64,000 nucleotides of DNA from Bacteroidota bacterium (lineage in GTDB: Bacteria > Bacteroidota > Bacteroidia > Chitinophagales > Chitinophagaceae), in NCBI GenBank assembly GCA_947457075.1, contig CANGUG010000004.1, positions 62,001-126,000 on the forward strand, written 5' to 3'. The notes beneath the pieces were generated by a model. The model did not search any database and had not been told where the DNA came from. It was given only the letters and a program-made list of their open reading frames with translations. Made by a program: the position numbers and the translations under genes. Below are positions 39,874-50,061 of the stretch, piece by piece. How positions within the stretch are numbered: the first letter of the stretch is position 1; the number at the start of each line of letters is the position of its first letter.

Positions 39874-40227
39874 TTGATTATTATGGAAGAAGGTAAAAGA
39901 CAGAAACAAGTAGCTGGGGCCATTCAGAGCACCATGAATGATATATTTTTAAAATTAGGCCTCAACATAGTGGATGGTGGAATGGTATCTATCTCCTCGG
40001 TCAAAGTGACGCCCGATTTATTGGAAGCCAGAATATACCTTAGCTTATTTCAGGTTTCGGACCAGGCTGCTTGCTTCAAAAAAATCCAATCTCAGGCCTG
40101 GGAAATTAAAAAGCGATTAGGGGAGGAAATGAAACACCAGCTTAGGAGAATCCCTGTATTGCATTTTTATTTAGACGACACATTGGATTATGTGTTTAAA
40201 ATGGAAGAGATTTTTAAAACCTTATAA
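39874..40227 (+). CDS. rbfA: 30S ribosome-binding factor A
   Basis: KRQKQVAGAIQSTMNDIF, VKVTPDLLEARIYLSLF, LRRIPVLHFYLDDTLDYVFKMEEI. Confidence 0.92.
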   Translation: MIIMEEGKRQKQVAGAIQSTMNDIFLKLGLNIVDGGMVSISSVKVTPDLLEARIYLSLFQVSDQAACFKKIQSQAWEIKKRLGEEMKHQLRRIPVLHFYLDDTLDYVFKMEEIFKTL

Positions 40228-41445
40228 GTGTATCTTTTATTTGCTTGGCGATATTTTAGAGGCAAGTATGCTTTTCAAGCAATACAAATTATTGTTTGGG
40301 TAAGTGTTTTTGCAATAGCCATTGGCACTGCCGCCCTCATTACTATTTTGAGCGTATCCAACGGATTCACTTCAGTGGTGAAAACCCTGTATGCCGACTT
40401 TTATGCCGATGTTAGAGTGACCCCCAAAGAAGGTAAATATTTTACAATTACGGATGCTCAATTTTCAAAACTTAAGTCCATCCAAGGTGTTCAAGCAGTG
40501 AGTAAAGTAATTGAGAATAGGGCGCTACTCATGAAGGACGGATACCAAGCAGTAGCCTTAGTAAAGGGAGTTGATACCAATTATGGTCGTATCAATCAAG
40601 TAAGTAAATACTTGAAAAGAGGATCATATGCTATTGGTGATTTGGATAAACCAATGTTGTTAATGGGCATTGGCATTGAGCAGAAATTAGGTTTATTTCA
40701 AAATGAGGTAGGAGATACTGTACAAATGTATGCAGTGAATAGATCAGGCAAAGTAATCACACAGCTAGGGCAACTTAATTCGCTGAGTGCACAGGAAGCA
40801 GGGTCTTTTTCAGTACAACAGGAATTTGATGATCAATATGTTTTTACCAATACAGCATTTGCACAATATTTATTTGATTTGCAACCCAATGAAATTTCTG
40901 CCATTGAGTTTTCAGTACCAATGCAGGAGGATAAAGTAGTTACTGCTATACAAGAAATACTGGGTCCCGGTTTTTTAGTACGCAATAAGTATCAGCAAAA
41001 TATTGATTTATATAGAATCATGCAAGCAGAAAAATGGATTATATTTTGCATACTGGCCTTAGTTATGGTAGTGGCCTCCTTTAATTTAGTGGGCGCATTA
41101 ACCATGCTTGTTTTAGAAAAACAAAAGGATATACATGTACTCAATGCAATGGGTGCAACCGCCTGGGATGTGCAGAAAATATTTTTGATGTTATCGGCAG
41201 TGATGGCCTTACTAGGTGCATTTATTGGAGGCGGCATTGCAAGTTTATTTATCTGGTTACAGCATAAATTTCACCTTATCAAATTAGGAGGAAGCTCCTT
41301 TATCATTGACTATTACCCCATTGAGCCCATGGTAATTGACTATGTGGCCATTATGTTATTGGTTGTATTTATTGCAATACTGGCAGGGTGGATTCCTTCT
41401 AGAAAAGCAGCTGCAAAAATTTATGAAGGCGTTGGGAATCAATAA
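40228..41445 (+). CDS. FtsX-like/LolC-LolE-type ABC transporter permease
   Basis: LFAWRYFRGKYAFQAIQIIVWVSVFAIAIGTAALITILSVSNGF; LVLEKQKDIHVLNAMGATAWDVQKIFL. Confidence 0.9.
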   Translation: MYLLFAWRYFRGKYAFQAIQIIVWVSVFAIAIGTAALITILSVSNGFTSVVKTLYADFYADVRVTPKEGKYFTITDAQFSKLKSIQGVQAVSKVIENRALLMKDGYQAVALVKGVDTNYGRINQVSKYLKRGSYAIGDLDKPMLLMGIGIEQKLGLFQNEVGDTVQMYAVNRSGKVITQLGQLNSLSAQEAGSFSVQQEFDDQYVFTNTAFAQYLFDLQPNEISAIEFSVPMQEDKVVTAIQEILGPGFLVRNKYQQNIDLYRIMQAEKWIIFCILALVMVVASFNLVGALTMLVLEKQKDIHVLNAMGATAWDVQKIFLMLSAVMALLGAFIGGGIASLFIWLQHKFHLIKLGGSSFIIDYYPIEPMVIDYVAIMLLVVFIAILAGWIPSRKAAAKIYEGVGNQ

Positions 41446-41645
41446 GGGCTATTAAAAATTAGCCCTTATTGATTTTCCCTTTTTTTGATTTTTACTACTT
41501 TTCACTATCGTTCAAATTTTTTCAAAATTTTGAACGTCAGTAGTAGGGCTATTAAAAATTAGCCCTTATTGATTTTCCCTTTTTTTGATTTTTACTACTT
41601 TTCACTATCGTTCAAATTTTTTCAAAATTTTGAACGTCAGTAGTA
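41446..41645. repeat. Exact tandem duplication, 2 x 100 bp, containing terminator-like hairpin
   Basis: Units 41446-41545 and 41546-41645 are identical by eye (gggctattaaaaattagcccttattg...gaacgtcagtagta), followed by a truncated third start (gggctat). Confidence 0.95.
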
Positions 41646-41652
41646 GGGCTAT

Positions 41653-41684
41653 AAAAAAACCGCAAGGTTTAATTGCGGCTTTTT
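41653..41684. terminator. Bidirectional terminator for transketolase N-half (minus strand)
   Basis: AAAAAAACCGCAAGGTTTAATTGCGGCTTTTT: CCGCAA/TTGCGG stem flanked by A and T tracts. Confidence 0.7.
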
Positions 41685-41702
41685 AATATTATTTCAAAAG
41701 GA

Positions 41703-42542
41703 TTAGTAGTCTCCTAAGGTTTCTTCTAATTGACTTAAGGCATTGGCTAATTGTTCATCGTTAGGGGCAATGCCATGCCACTCGTGTCCGGTTTCCATAA
41801 AATCAACGCCTTTGCCCATTACTGTTTTCATCAAAATAACGATAGGCTTGCCTTGACCGGTTAATGATTTTGCTTTTTCTAAAGTACTTACAATCTCCTC
41901 CATATTATGTCCGTCCATATGCAACACCGTCCAATGAAATGCCTTGAATTTTTCTTCTAAATTATCTAGGTTCAATACTTTGCTTAAAGGACCATCAATT
42001 TGTTGGCCGTTCACATCGATAGTGGCGATATAGTTGTCCACTTTATTATGGGCAGCAAACATAATGGCTTCCCAATTTTGACCTTCCTGTAACTCACCAT
42101 CACCATGTAAAGAATAAACAATACGATCGTCTGCTTTGTATTTTTTTGAAAGTGCAGCACCAATGGCCACACTCATTCCTTGTCCTAGTGAACCACTTGC
42201 AATACGAATACCAGGTAGTCCTTCATGGGTAGTAGGATGACCTTGTAAACGAGAATTTATTTTACGGAAAGTAGCAAGTTCTTTTACATCAAAATAACCT
42301 GAACGAGACAAAACTGAATAAAAAACGGGAGAGATATGGCCGTTAGACAAAAAGAATAAATCTTCATTTTTGCCATCCATTTTAAAATCGGTATCCTTCT
42401 TTAATACTTTAAAATAAAGTGCAGTTAAAAAGTCAGTACAACCTAAAGAACCTCCAGGGTGACCGCTTTGTTGTGCATGAACCATTCTTACAATGTCTCT
42501 TCTTACTTGAGAAGCAATTTTAGTTAATTCTGATGTTGCCAT
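41703..42542 (-). CDS. Transketolase, N-terminal (TPP-binding) subunit
   Basis: MATSELTKIASQVRRDIVRMVHAQQSGHPGGSLGCTDFLTALYF; GDGELQEGQNWEAIMFAAHNKVDNYIATIDVN; ends after the TPP domain. Confidence 0.92.
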   Translation of the reverse strand: MATSELTKIASQVRRDIVRMVHAQQSGHPGGSLGCTDFLTALYFKVLKKDTDFKMDGKNEDLFFLSNGHISPVFYSVLSRSGYFDVKELATFRKINSRLQGHPTTHEGLPGIRIASGSLGQGMSVAIGAALSKKYKADDRIVYSLHGDGELQEGQNWEAIMFAAHNKVDNYIATIDVNGQQIDGPLSKVLNLDNLEEKFKAFHWTVLHMDGHNMEEIVSTLEKAKSLTGQGKPIVILMKTVMGKGVDFMETGHEWHGIAPNDEQLANALSQLEETLGDY

Positions 42543-42633
42543 ATAATAGGGTATTGGTGGCAAAGATAGATAAAAAAAAGACTTATGGAGAATACGATGA
42601 TTTGCGTAGCTTTGTAAATTCAAATTATTGATT

Positions 42634-43197
42634 ATGTCAGAGGAATTAAAAAAAATCACGACCGAAGCGGAAGCAGGTATGAAAAAGGCGATTAATTACC
42701 TGGAAATAGAAATTTCTAAAATCAGAGCCGGAAAAGCAAGCCCTTCCATTTTAGAAGGAGTGAATGTTGATTATTATGGCACACCTACACCAATTAGTCA
42801 GGTAGCCAATGTGCAGGTTTTAGACACTAGAACCATTAGCATCCAACCTTGGGAAAAAAACATGTTGGCCTTAATTGAAAGAGCTATTATGGCTGCGAAT
42901 ATTGGTATTACTCCACAAAATGATGGGGTGAATATTCGTTTATTCATGCCTCCATTAACCGAAGAACGTCGTAAAGAATTATATAAAAAAGCGGCAGGAG
43001 AAGGCGAACATAGTAAAGTAGCTATCAGAAATATAAGAAGAGACCATATTGAAAAAGTGAAGAAAGTGCAAAAAGACGGAGCAAGTGAAGATATTTGTAA
43101 GGGCGCAGAAGAAGAAATACAAGCCCTGACCGATAAGCATATTGCTTTAGTGGACAAACACCTTGAAGCAAAAGAAAAAGAAATAATGACGGTATAA
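42634..43197 (+). CDS. frr: Ribosome recycling factor
   Basis: KAINYLEIEISKIRAGKASPSILEGVNVDYYGTPTPISQVANV; PLTEERRKELYKKAAGEGEHSKVAIRNIRRD. Confidence 0.96.
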   Translation: MSEELKKITTEAEAGMKKAINYLEIEISKIRAGKASPSILEGVNVDYYGTPTPISQVANVQVLDTRTISIQPWEKNMLALIERAIMAANIGITPQNDGVNIRLFMPPLTEERRKELYKKAAGEGEHSKVAIRNIRRDHIEKVKKVQKDGASEDICKGAEEEIQALTDKHIALVDKHLEAKEKEIMTV

Positions 43198-43220
43198 ACT
43201 CAAAAAATTTATTGGAACGA

Positions 43221-43254
43221 AGCCCTCTTTACTTATTGTTTGGAGGGCTTTTTT
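43221..43254. terminator. Terminator between convergent frr and EamA gene
   Basis: AGCCCTC...GAGGGCTTTTTT. Confidence 0.7.
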
Positions 43255-44132
43255 ATGAAATTTAAATTCCCTCTGTTCACAATATAAACACCCAGTAAGA
43301 TGACCCCTAAACAAATAAGCTGTTTAAAGCTTAAGGATTCGCCATCAATTAACCCCCAGCCCACTGCAACAATTGGTATGCCATAAGTGACCATTGATCC
43401 AAATAAAATACCTGCCCTTTTCACTAAAAAATAAAATAAGATAGTGGCAATTGAAGTACCCACAATTCCCAAAATACTACTGGCCATTAATGATTTAATT
43501 ACGGCAGGGTTATGTAATGAGTAATTAAAAAAGCCTGTAAAATATAAAACCGCAAAACTTGGGATTACTAAAAATGCAAAAGCCAATGAGGCTATATTTA
43601 GGGAGCCTAAATTTTGCATATACCTACCCACCAAATTGACATTAATTCCATAAAGTAGTGTAGCTAAAAGTACTAAACCAGCAAAGGATAAATTATGCAA
43701 GCTCACATCCTTGCCTGATGCCAATAAAAAACTAAGACCAATAAAGCCAATAATCATCCCCAACACTTTTACCCAACTTGTATTTACTTTAAAAAAAAGT
43801 ACGCCAACAATAATGGTAAACAAGGGGGTTAGGGAGTTTAATATACCTGCTAAGGAACTATCTATTTCGGTTTCGGCAATACAAAATAAAAAGGCGGGGA
43901 TAAAATTGCCTAAAAAGCCAGTTAACAATACTAGCCCCATTTTTGCCCTTGGAATTAATTGAATGGCTTTGTAAGCAAAAGGGAGTAAAATCAAACCAGC
44001 GGAAAGCATTCTAAGAGAGGCCACCTGGTAGGGGCTGAAAGATTTCAAGCCTTCTTTCATCAGTATAAAGGAGCTGCCCCAAACAAGGGCTAAAAGGGCA
44101 AAAACCAACCAATTGGTCCACTTAGCATGCAT
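43233..44132 (-). CDS. EamA/DMT-family transporter
   Basis: Ten hydrophobic helices; LVWGSSFILMKEGLKSFSPYQVASLRMLSAGLILLP. Confidence 0.88.
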   Translation of the reverse strand: MHAKWTNWLVFALLALVWGSSFILMKEGLKSFSPYQVASLRMLSAGLILLPFAYKAIQLIPRAKMGLVLLTGFLGNFIPAFLFCIAETEIDSSLAGILNSLTPLFTIIVGVLFFKVNTSWVKVLGMIIGFIGLSFLLASGKDVSLHNLSFAGLVLLATLLYGINVNLVGRYMQNLGSLNIASLAFAFLVIPSFAVLYFTGFFNYSLHNPAVIKSLMASSILGIVGTSIATILFYFLVKRAGILFGSMVTYGIPIVAVGWGLIDGESLSFKQLICLGVILLGVYIVNRGNLNFIKKPSKQ

Positions 44133-44234
44133 TCAATAATAATTTGTCCAAAGATGCTCCATTTTTCCTTAAAAGTGGATAAATAATTGCCTATTTATGG
44201 GGAATTTAAAGAGGTTTGCTTTTCTTTGTAGCCT

Positions 44235-45110
44235 ATGAGTCAGCATGCTAATTATTCGATAAAAGTGGACCAATTTGAGGGGCCATTCGACCTATTGTTA
44301 TTTTTTATTGAAAGAGATGAGATGGATATTTATAATATTCAAATCACTAAAATTATCAACGACTTTTTAGACTTCATTCATCATCAGGATAAACTGAATA
44401 TTGAGTTAAGTAGTGAATTTATTTTATTTGTTTCTACCCTGATGCGCATTAAGGCAAAATTATTATTGCCTAGAAAAGAAATTGATGCACAAGGAAACGA
44501 AATTGATCCAAGACAAGAATTAATTGACAAGATTTTAGAGTATAAAAAATACAAGGAAGCAGCAGTTCAAATGGCCGATTTGGAAGCCATGAGAATGTTG
44601 ATGATGAAGCGTGGAAATATTCAAAAAGAAATGTCCATGGTGGGCGAGGAAGCTGCGGAGGGCACGGAATTGCAAACAGTTACTTTATTTAAATTGATGA
44701 AGTCATTTGAAAAAGTAATGTTGCGCTTGCAAGATCGTCAATTCAAACCTGTTCACACGGTTGTTCGCTATAATTATACCATGGAGGGAAGTAGAGAACA
44801 TGTGTTAACCTTGGTGGAGCAAGAAAAAACAGTATCCTTTGAAAAAGTATTTGATTTATGTCAGGATCGCGTGCACGCTTTGTTTTTATTCTTATCTATT
44901 CTTGAACTTTCTCAACAAAAATATATGAAGTTGATGGTGGGAGAGGGCAGAAATAATTTTATTATCGAATGGAATGAGAACAGAGCCGATGATTTAGAAC
45001 CTGGGCATGTTGATACATTTGATGCTTGGGAAACCAAGTCCGACTTAGAGGCGTTTAAAGACAATCCAACATCCACTGCAGAAGGTGATTTTGATCCAAG
45101 CTTAAATTAA
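44235..45110 (+). CDS. scpA: Segregation and condensation protein A
   Basis: IKVDQFEGPFDLLLFFIERDEMDIYNIQITKIINDFLDF; LSSEFILFVSTLMRIKAKLLLPR. Confidence 0.93.
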   Translation: MSQHANYSIKVDQFEGPFDLLLFFIERDEMDIYNIQITKIINDFLDFIHHQDKLNIELSSEFILFVSTLMRIKAKLLLPRKEIDAQGNEIDPRQELIDKILEYKKYKEAAVQMADLEAMRMLMMKRGNIQKEMSMVGEEAAEGTELQTVTLFKLMKSFEKVMLRLQDRQFKPVHTVVRYNYTMEGSREHVLTLVEQEKTVSFEKVFDLCQDRVHALFLFLSILELSQQKYMKLMVGEGRNNFIIEWNENRADDLEPGHVDTFDAWETKSDLEAFKDNPTSTAEGDFDPSLN

Positions 45111-45169
45111 CGGGACAATTTACAAACCTTTTGGATTGCAAGGTTAAAGGCGGATGTATAAGTAAATTT

Positions 45170-47104
45170 TTATGCCAAGGCTTCTTCCAACACTGATTTT
45201 CCTAATAAGGTTTTAACAGCATCGGCAATTGCAGCTGCATCATAATGGCACTCTTGATGAAGTTCCTTTAAACTTCCATGTTCAACGACCGCATCAGGAA
45301 TACCTAATATTTTAATTTGACTTTGGTAGCCATGTGCATTCATGAATTCTAAAATAGCAGACCCAAAACCACCTATTACAGTCGCGTCTTCTACCGTTAC
45401 TATTTTATCATATTGCTGGAATACTTCGTGTAATAAAGCCTCATCTAATGGTTTTACAAATCGCAAATCATAATGTGCAGGATCTATTCCCTCGCTTCTT
45501 AAATTGCGAATAGCGGTTTGCGCAAAATTACCAGGATGGCCAAGCGTTAAAATTGCAATTTCTTTTCCGTCTTTTAATTTTCTTCCCTTACCAATAGGTA
45601 GTTGCTCAAATGGTTTTTTCCAATCTACCATCACGCCTTCCCCACGTGGATAGCGAATAACAAACGGCAGTTCCATTTCAGGAAGTTGTGCAGTGTACAT
45701 AAGGTTGCGCAATTCTTGTTCATTCATTGGCGCAGCAATAATCATATTGGGGATACATCTAAAAAAGGCAATATCATAACATCCATGATGTGTTGGGCCG
45801 TCTTCTCCTACCAAACCAGCGCGGTCCAAACAAAATACGACTGGTAATTTTTGTAAAGCAACATCATGAATAACTTGGTCGTACGCACGTTGCATAAATG
45901 AGCTGTAAATATTACAGAACACTTTCATTCCCTGTGTTGCCAAACCAGCACTTAAGGTAACAGCATGTTGTTCACAAATGCCCACATCAAAAGCACGATG
46001 CGGCATGGCATCCATCATGAATTTTAAAGAAGAGCCACTTGGCATTGCTGGAGTGACGCCCATGATATGGGGATTCTGTTCGGCCAATTCTACAATACTA
46101 TGTCCAAAAACATCTTGGTATTTAGGTGGAGTGGGAGCATCTACTTTTTTCTTAATTATTTCTCCTGTTAACTTGTCAAATAGTCCTGGAGCATGCCATT
46201 TAGTTTGGTCTTTTTCAGCCAATTCATACCCCTTTCCTTTCACAGTAAGGATATGCAATATTTTAGGTCCTGGGATTTCACGTAAGTCCTTAAGGGTATC
46301 TACCAATTTGGTGATATTATGTCCATCTATTGGACCAAAATACCTTAATTGTAAGGCTTCAAATAAATTACTGCTTTTTGAAACCACGCCCTTTAAACCT
46401 GCTTCCACTTTGGACGCCATTTCGCGGGTAAAGTTTTTTCCAATAGGCATTTTGCCCATTACATTCCAAAGCTCATCCCTAAATTTATTGTAGGTAGGAG
46501 AGGTACTGATATCAGTTAAGTATTCCTTAAGCGCACCCACATTTGGGTCAATACTCATACAGTTGTCATTGAGTATGATAAGCATGTCACTATCGGCCAC
46601 ACCTGCATGATTCATTGCTTCAAATGCCATTCCAGCCGTCATTGAACCATCCCCAATAATAGCCACTGATTTTCTGTTTTCACCCTTGTATTTTGCCGCC
46701 ATGGACATGCCTAAAGCAGCTGATATGGAAGTAGAAGAGTGCCCCACGCCAAAAGTGTCATAAGGGCTTTCGGATCTTTTAGGAAATCCGCTCATTCCTT
46801 TATACTTTCTATTGGTGGAAAAATGGTCCCTGCGGCCAGTGAGTATTTTATGGCCATAAGCCTGATGCCCTACATCCCAAACCAGTTGATCATAGGGGGT
46901 ATTGTAAACATAATGTAAGGCTACGCTAAGTTCAACTACCCCTAAGCTAGAGGCAAAATGACCGCCTTGCACACTTACTACGTCAATGATGTATTGTCTT
47001 AGCTCATCGCAAATTTGATGCAACTTTTCTCTGGGGAACTTTTTTAAGTCCTCAGGAGAATTAATCGTCTTTAATAAAGGGCCAGCCTCAAAATGCATAT
47101 GCAA
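45170..47104 (-). CDS. dxs: 1-deoxy-D-xylulose-5-phosphate synthase
   Basis: GGHFASSLGVVELSVALHYVYNTPYDQLVWDVGHQAYGHKILTGRRD; GDGSMTAGMAFEAMNHAG; DRAGLVGEDGPTHHGCYDIAFFRCIPNM. Confidence 0.96.
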   Translation of the reverse strand: MHMHFEAGPLLKTINSPEDLKKFPREKLHQICDELRQYIIDVVSVQGGHFASSLGVVELSVALHYVYNTPYDQLVWDVGHQAYGHKILTGRRDHFSTNRKYKGMSGFPKRSESPYDTFGVGHSSTSISAALGMSMAAKYKGENRKSVAIIGDGSMTAGMAFEAMNHAGVADSDMLIILNDNCMSIDPNVGALKEYLTDISTSPTYNKFRDELWNVMGKMPIGKNFTREMASKVEAGLKGVVSKSSNLFEALQLRYFGPIDGHNITKLVDTLKDLREIPGPKILHILTVKGKGYELAEKDQTKWHAPGLFDKLTGEIIKKKVDAPTPPKYQDVFGHSIVELAEQNPHIMGVTPAMPSGSSLKFMMDAMPHRAFDVGICEQHAVTLSAGLATQGMKVFCNIYSSFMQRAYDQVIHDVALQKLPVVFCLDRAGLVGEDGPTHHGCYDIAFFRCIPNMIIAAPMNEQELRNLMYTAQLPEMELPFVIRYPRGEGVMVDWKKPFEQLPIGKGRKLKDGKEIAILTLGHPGNFAQTAIRNLRSEGIDPAHYDLRFVKPLDEALLHEVFQQYDKIVTVEDATVIGGFGSAILEFMNAHGYQSQIKILGIPDAVVEHGSLKELHQECHYDAAAIADAVKTLLGKSVLEEALA

Positions 47105-47248
47105 GTATTGTGTTGTAAAAGTAAGGTAATAACATAAAAAAAGACTAAAAGTTTAAACGAAAAACCATATTTCCATTTATCTAGTGATATTGCCATTAAT
47201 CTAGTAATCATGGCAAATAAACAGCTGCAGGGCGTAAATTTGGGTATA

Positions 47249-48355
47249 ATGAAAAAACAATCTACCATTTATTGGTTCTGTCAAATTGGGGGCTGGGTAA
47301 GTTATGCACTCACTTTTGTGCTATTTGCCTATATCCTTGAAAAGCAGTTTAGCCTTGTTTTTATACAAAGAATTTTGGTGAATGTGTTTTTGGGTATTGT
47401 TTTTACCCATTTGATGAGGAAGGTGTTGATTATGAATAAACTAAGGCCGCCCTCTCCTTCAAAAAACTGGTGGAAAATTTTTTTACTGGTCCTGCTATTC
47501 TCTTTTACATTCAGCGTGTTGAGCAGTTCCTTAATTGAAATATTGCGACTTTTTGATTCAAGCCGTGATAATCTAAAAACAATCAATAATCAATTTGTTT
47601 TTTCATTGGATGCAATTGTCGCAAATTGGAACGGCGCTAGAGTTATTAAAAGATTATTGTTTAGTTTGATTTTAGACACACCTATTTTTTTAGTGTGGAT
47701 TTCAATTTACATTTTGTGGCATTATATTGAATTGACCAACAAAGAAGCCATTGATAAAATACGACTTGAAACCCTTATCAAGGAGCTAGAATTAAAAACC
47801 ATAAAGTCTCAAATCAATCCCCATTTTATTTTCAATGCATTAAATAGTATCAGGGCTTTAGTGGATGAGGAACCACAGCGCGCCAGACAAGCCATTACTG
47901 AGCTAAGCAATATTTTAAGAAGTAGTATTCAAATAGATAAATTTGAAACCACTAGTTTTGAAAAAGAATTGGCCATTGTAAAGGATTACTTAGCATTAGA
48001 GTATATAAGATTTGCGGATAGACTCGTTATTGAGTATGATATTGACTATGCTACTTTGCAAAATCAAATCCCACCCATGATGTTGCAAACCCTGGTTGAA
48101 AATGCCATCAAACACGGTCTGGGAAAGCAACCTGGAAATTGCACGATAAAAATTAGCGCTCATTTTGTTGATGACAAACAAATAATCACTGTGGTGAATA
48201 ATGGTAAATTGCAAATGGTAGAGCAGGATGGTTTTGGATTACAAAGTACTAAGGAAAGACTCCAAATTTTATATAAAGAAGCAGCTACATTTGAAATATT
48301 TCAGGATGCAGACAATCTTGTTACTGCCAAATTAATGATCCCCATTCAAAAGTAA
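47249..48355 (+). CDS. LytS-like sensor histidine kinase
   Basis: LKTIKSQINPHFIFNALNSIRALVDEEPQRARQAITELSNILRSSIQ; MMLQTLVENAIKHGLGK; N-terminal TM helices. Confidence 0.9.
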   Translation: MKKQSTIYWFCQIGGWVSYALTFVLFAYILEKQFSLVFIQRILVNVFLGIVFTHLMRKVLIMNKLRPPSPSKNWWKIFLLVLLFSFTFSVLSSSLIEILRLFDSSRDNLKTINNQFVFSLDAIVANWNGARVIKRLLFSLILDTPIFLVWISIYILWHYIELTNKEAIDKIRLETLIKELELKTIKSQINPHFIFNALNSIRALVDEEPQRARQAITELSNILRSSIQIDKFETTSFEKELAIVKDYLALEYIRFADRLVIEYDIDYATLQNQIPPMMLQTLVENAIKHGLGKQPGNCTIKISAHFVDDKQIITVVNNGKLQMVEQDGFGLQSTKERLQILYKEAATFEIFQDADNLVTAKLMIPIQK

Positions 48356-48366
48356 AATACAATCCT

Positions 48367-49107
48367 ATGTCTACAACCCCTATTAAAGCGATTATTGTTG
48401 ACGACGAACGTTTAGCCAGGACTGAATTAAAAAAATTATTGGAACAGCACCCTGAAATACAAGTGGTGGAAGAGGCAAGTAATGTTGACGAGGGAATTGA
48501 AAAAATAGATACGGTTAAACCCGACTTATTATTTTTGGACATTCAAATGCCCGGTAAAACAGGATTTGATTTGTTGGCTGAAATAGAAAAAGCGCCTAGA
48601 GTCATTTTTACAACGGCCTACGATGAGTTTGCCTTAAAAGCGTTTGAAGTAAATGCTTTGGACTATTTATTAAAACCCATTGATCCAAAACGTTTAGCCG
48701 ATGCGATACAAAAATTACAAACTGAAATACAATTAGAGCAAGCAAGTTTATTGGGAACGAGTCGTGGACCATTGACTGAGGCCGATCAAGTGTTTGTAAA
48801 AGACGGTGAAAAATGTTGGTTTGTGAAGCTTGCTGAAATTAGGTTATTTGAGAGCGTAGGTAATTATGCTAAAGTATATTTTTCAACCAATAAGCCACTT
48901 ATTTTAAAGTCCCTTAACGCCTTAGAAGACCGCTTGGATGAAAGGGTATTTTTCAGAGCCAATCGTAAACATATCATCAATTTGCATTGGATTGAAAAGA
49001 TAGAACCCTATTTTAATGGAGGGTTATTGGTAGAATTAAAAGGAGGCGAGAAAATTGAAATTAGTCGTCGTCAAACTGTGAAGTTCAAGGAAATGATGAG
49101 TTTCTAG
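48367..49107 (+). CDS. LytTR-family response regulator
   Basis: Receiver domain (IIVDDERLARTELKKLL, LLFLDIQMPGKTGFDLL) and LytTR domain (FFRANRKHIINLHWIEKIEPYFNGGLLVELKGGEKIEISRRQTVKFKEMM). Confidence 0.94.
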   Translation: MSTTPIKAIIVDDERLARTELKKLLEQHPEIQVVEEASNVDEGIEKIDTVKPDLLFLDIQMPGKTGFDLLAEIEKAPRVIFTTAYDEFALKAFEVNALDYLLKPIDPKRLADAIQKLQTEIQLEQASLLGTSRGPLTEADQVFVKDGEKCWFVKLAEIRLFESVGNYAKVYFSTNKPLILKSLNALEDRLDERVFFRANRKHIINLHWIEKIEPYFNGGLLVELKGGEKIEISRRQTVKFKEMMSF

Positions 49108-49116
49108 TAGCAAGTC

Positions 49117-49866
49117 CTATTTATTCAAGCTATGGATGGCTGCAGCAATCTCACTAATTAAAGCAGGGTCCTTTTCAACAGCATTTCCTACTACAATTAT
49201 ATCAGCACCAGCCAAACAGTTTTCTTTTGCTTTTGCTGCGGTGGTAATGCCGCCGCCGATAATAAGCGGTATTTTAATATACTTGGAAACCTCTTGAATC
49301 ATGGCGCTTGGTATGGCTGTTTGTGCCCCACTTCCGGCATCCATATAAATTACTTTTAAACCCAGCATTTCTCCTGCCATTGCGGTGCAAGAAGCGATAT
49401 CATTTTTATTAGCAGGAATCGGATTGGTATTTGAGATATAAGACACAGTAGTGGGAGTGCCACCATCTACTAACATATATCCAACAGGGATAATTTCCAA
49501 TCCACTTTGTCTTACGAAAGGGGCACTAATTACATGTTGCCCAATTAATAGTTCTGGATTTCTACCTGAAATAAGGGATAGGTATAGTAAGGCGTCTGCA
49601 TTGGGTGTAATTTGATCGGGAGAACCAGGGAATAAAACAACTGGAATCGAACAAGCCGCTTTAATAGTAGTTACCACTTTGTCTAAAGTATCTGTTACTA
49701 CTAGGCTACCCCCTACAAAAAAATAGTCCACTTTGGCGTCAATGGCTAATTGAATGGTATCCGATAATGCTTGTTCATTCAATTTATCAGGATCTATTAA
49801 AACCGCAAAAGCCTTATTTGCATTGGCTTTTTGTTGGTATAAAGCTTCAAGCATTTTGTTTTTCAT
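49117..49866 (-). CDS. Geranylgeranylglyceryl phosphate synthase family protein
   Basis: AVLIDPDKLNEQALSDTIQLAIDAKVDYFFVGGSLV; PVVLFPGSPDQITPNADALLYLSLISGRNPELLIGQHV; IYMDAGSGAQTAIPSAMIQEV; IIGGGITTAAKAKENCLAGADIIVVGNAVEKD. Confidence 0.9.
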   Translation of the reverse strand: MKNKMLEALYQQKANANKAFAVLIDPDKLNEQALSDTIQLAIDAKVDYFFVGGSLVVTDTLDKVVTTIKAACSIPVVLFPGSPDQITPNADALLYLSLISGRNPELLIGQHVISAPFVRQSGLEIIPVGYMLVDGGTPTTVSYISNTNPIPANKNDIASCTAMAGEMLGLKVIYMDAGSGAQTAIPSAMIQEVSKYIKIPLIIGGGITTAAKAKENCLAGADIIVVGNAVEKDPALISEIAAAIHSLNK

Positions 49867-50061
49867 AATCTCTCCTTATTGTGTAATATCTGGTCTCTCA
49901 AAGGTCAAAAATATCAATTTTAATGCTATCGAAATACAAGACCCCTATTTATTACAAAAAATTCTGAAAACGGGCCTATTTTTTTTCTCAGAAACTAACA
50001 TCGGTTGGGGATAAATCGTAGAATTCAATGGGGTTATGGACTTTCCGATTGTTCACTTGAA

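Noticed and set aside
41446-41645. CRISPR-like array
   Set aside because: Only two units, 100 bp each, directly abutting with no spacers and no cas genes nearby.
45602-46493. Plus-strand ORFs (81 and 171 aa) opposite dxs
   Set aside because: Antisense to strongly conserved dxs coding sequence; no signals or family features.
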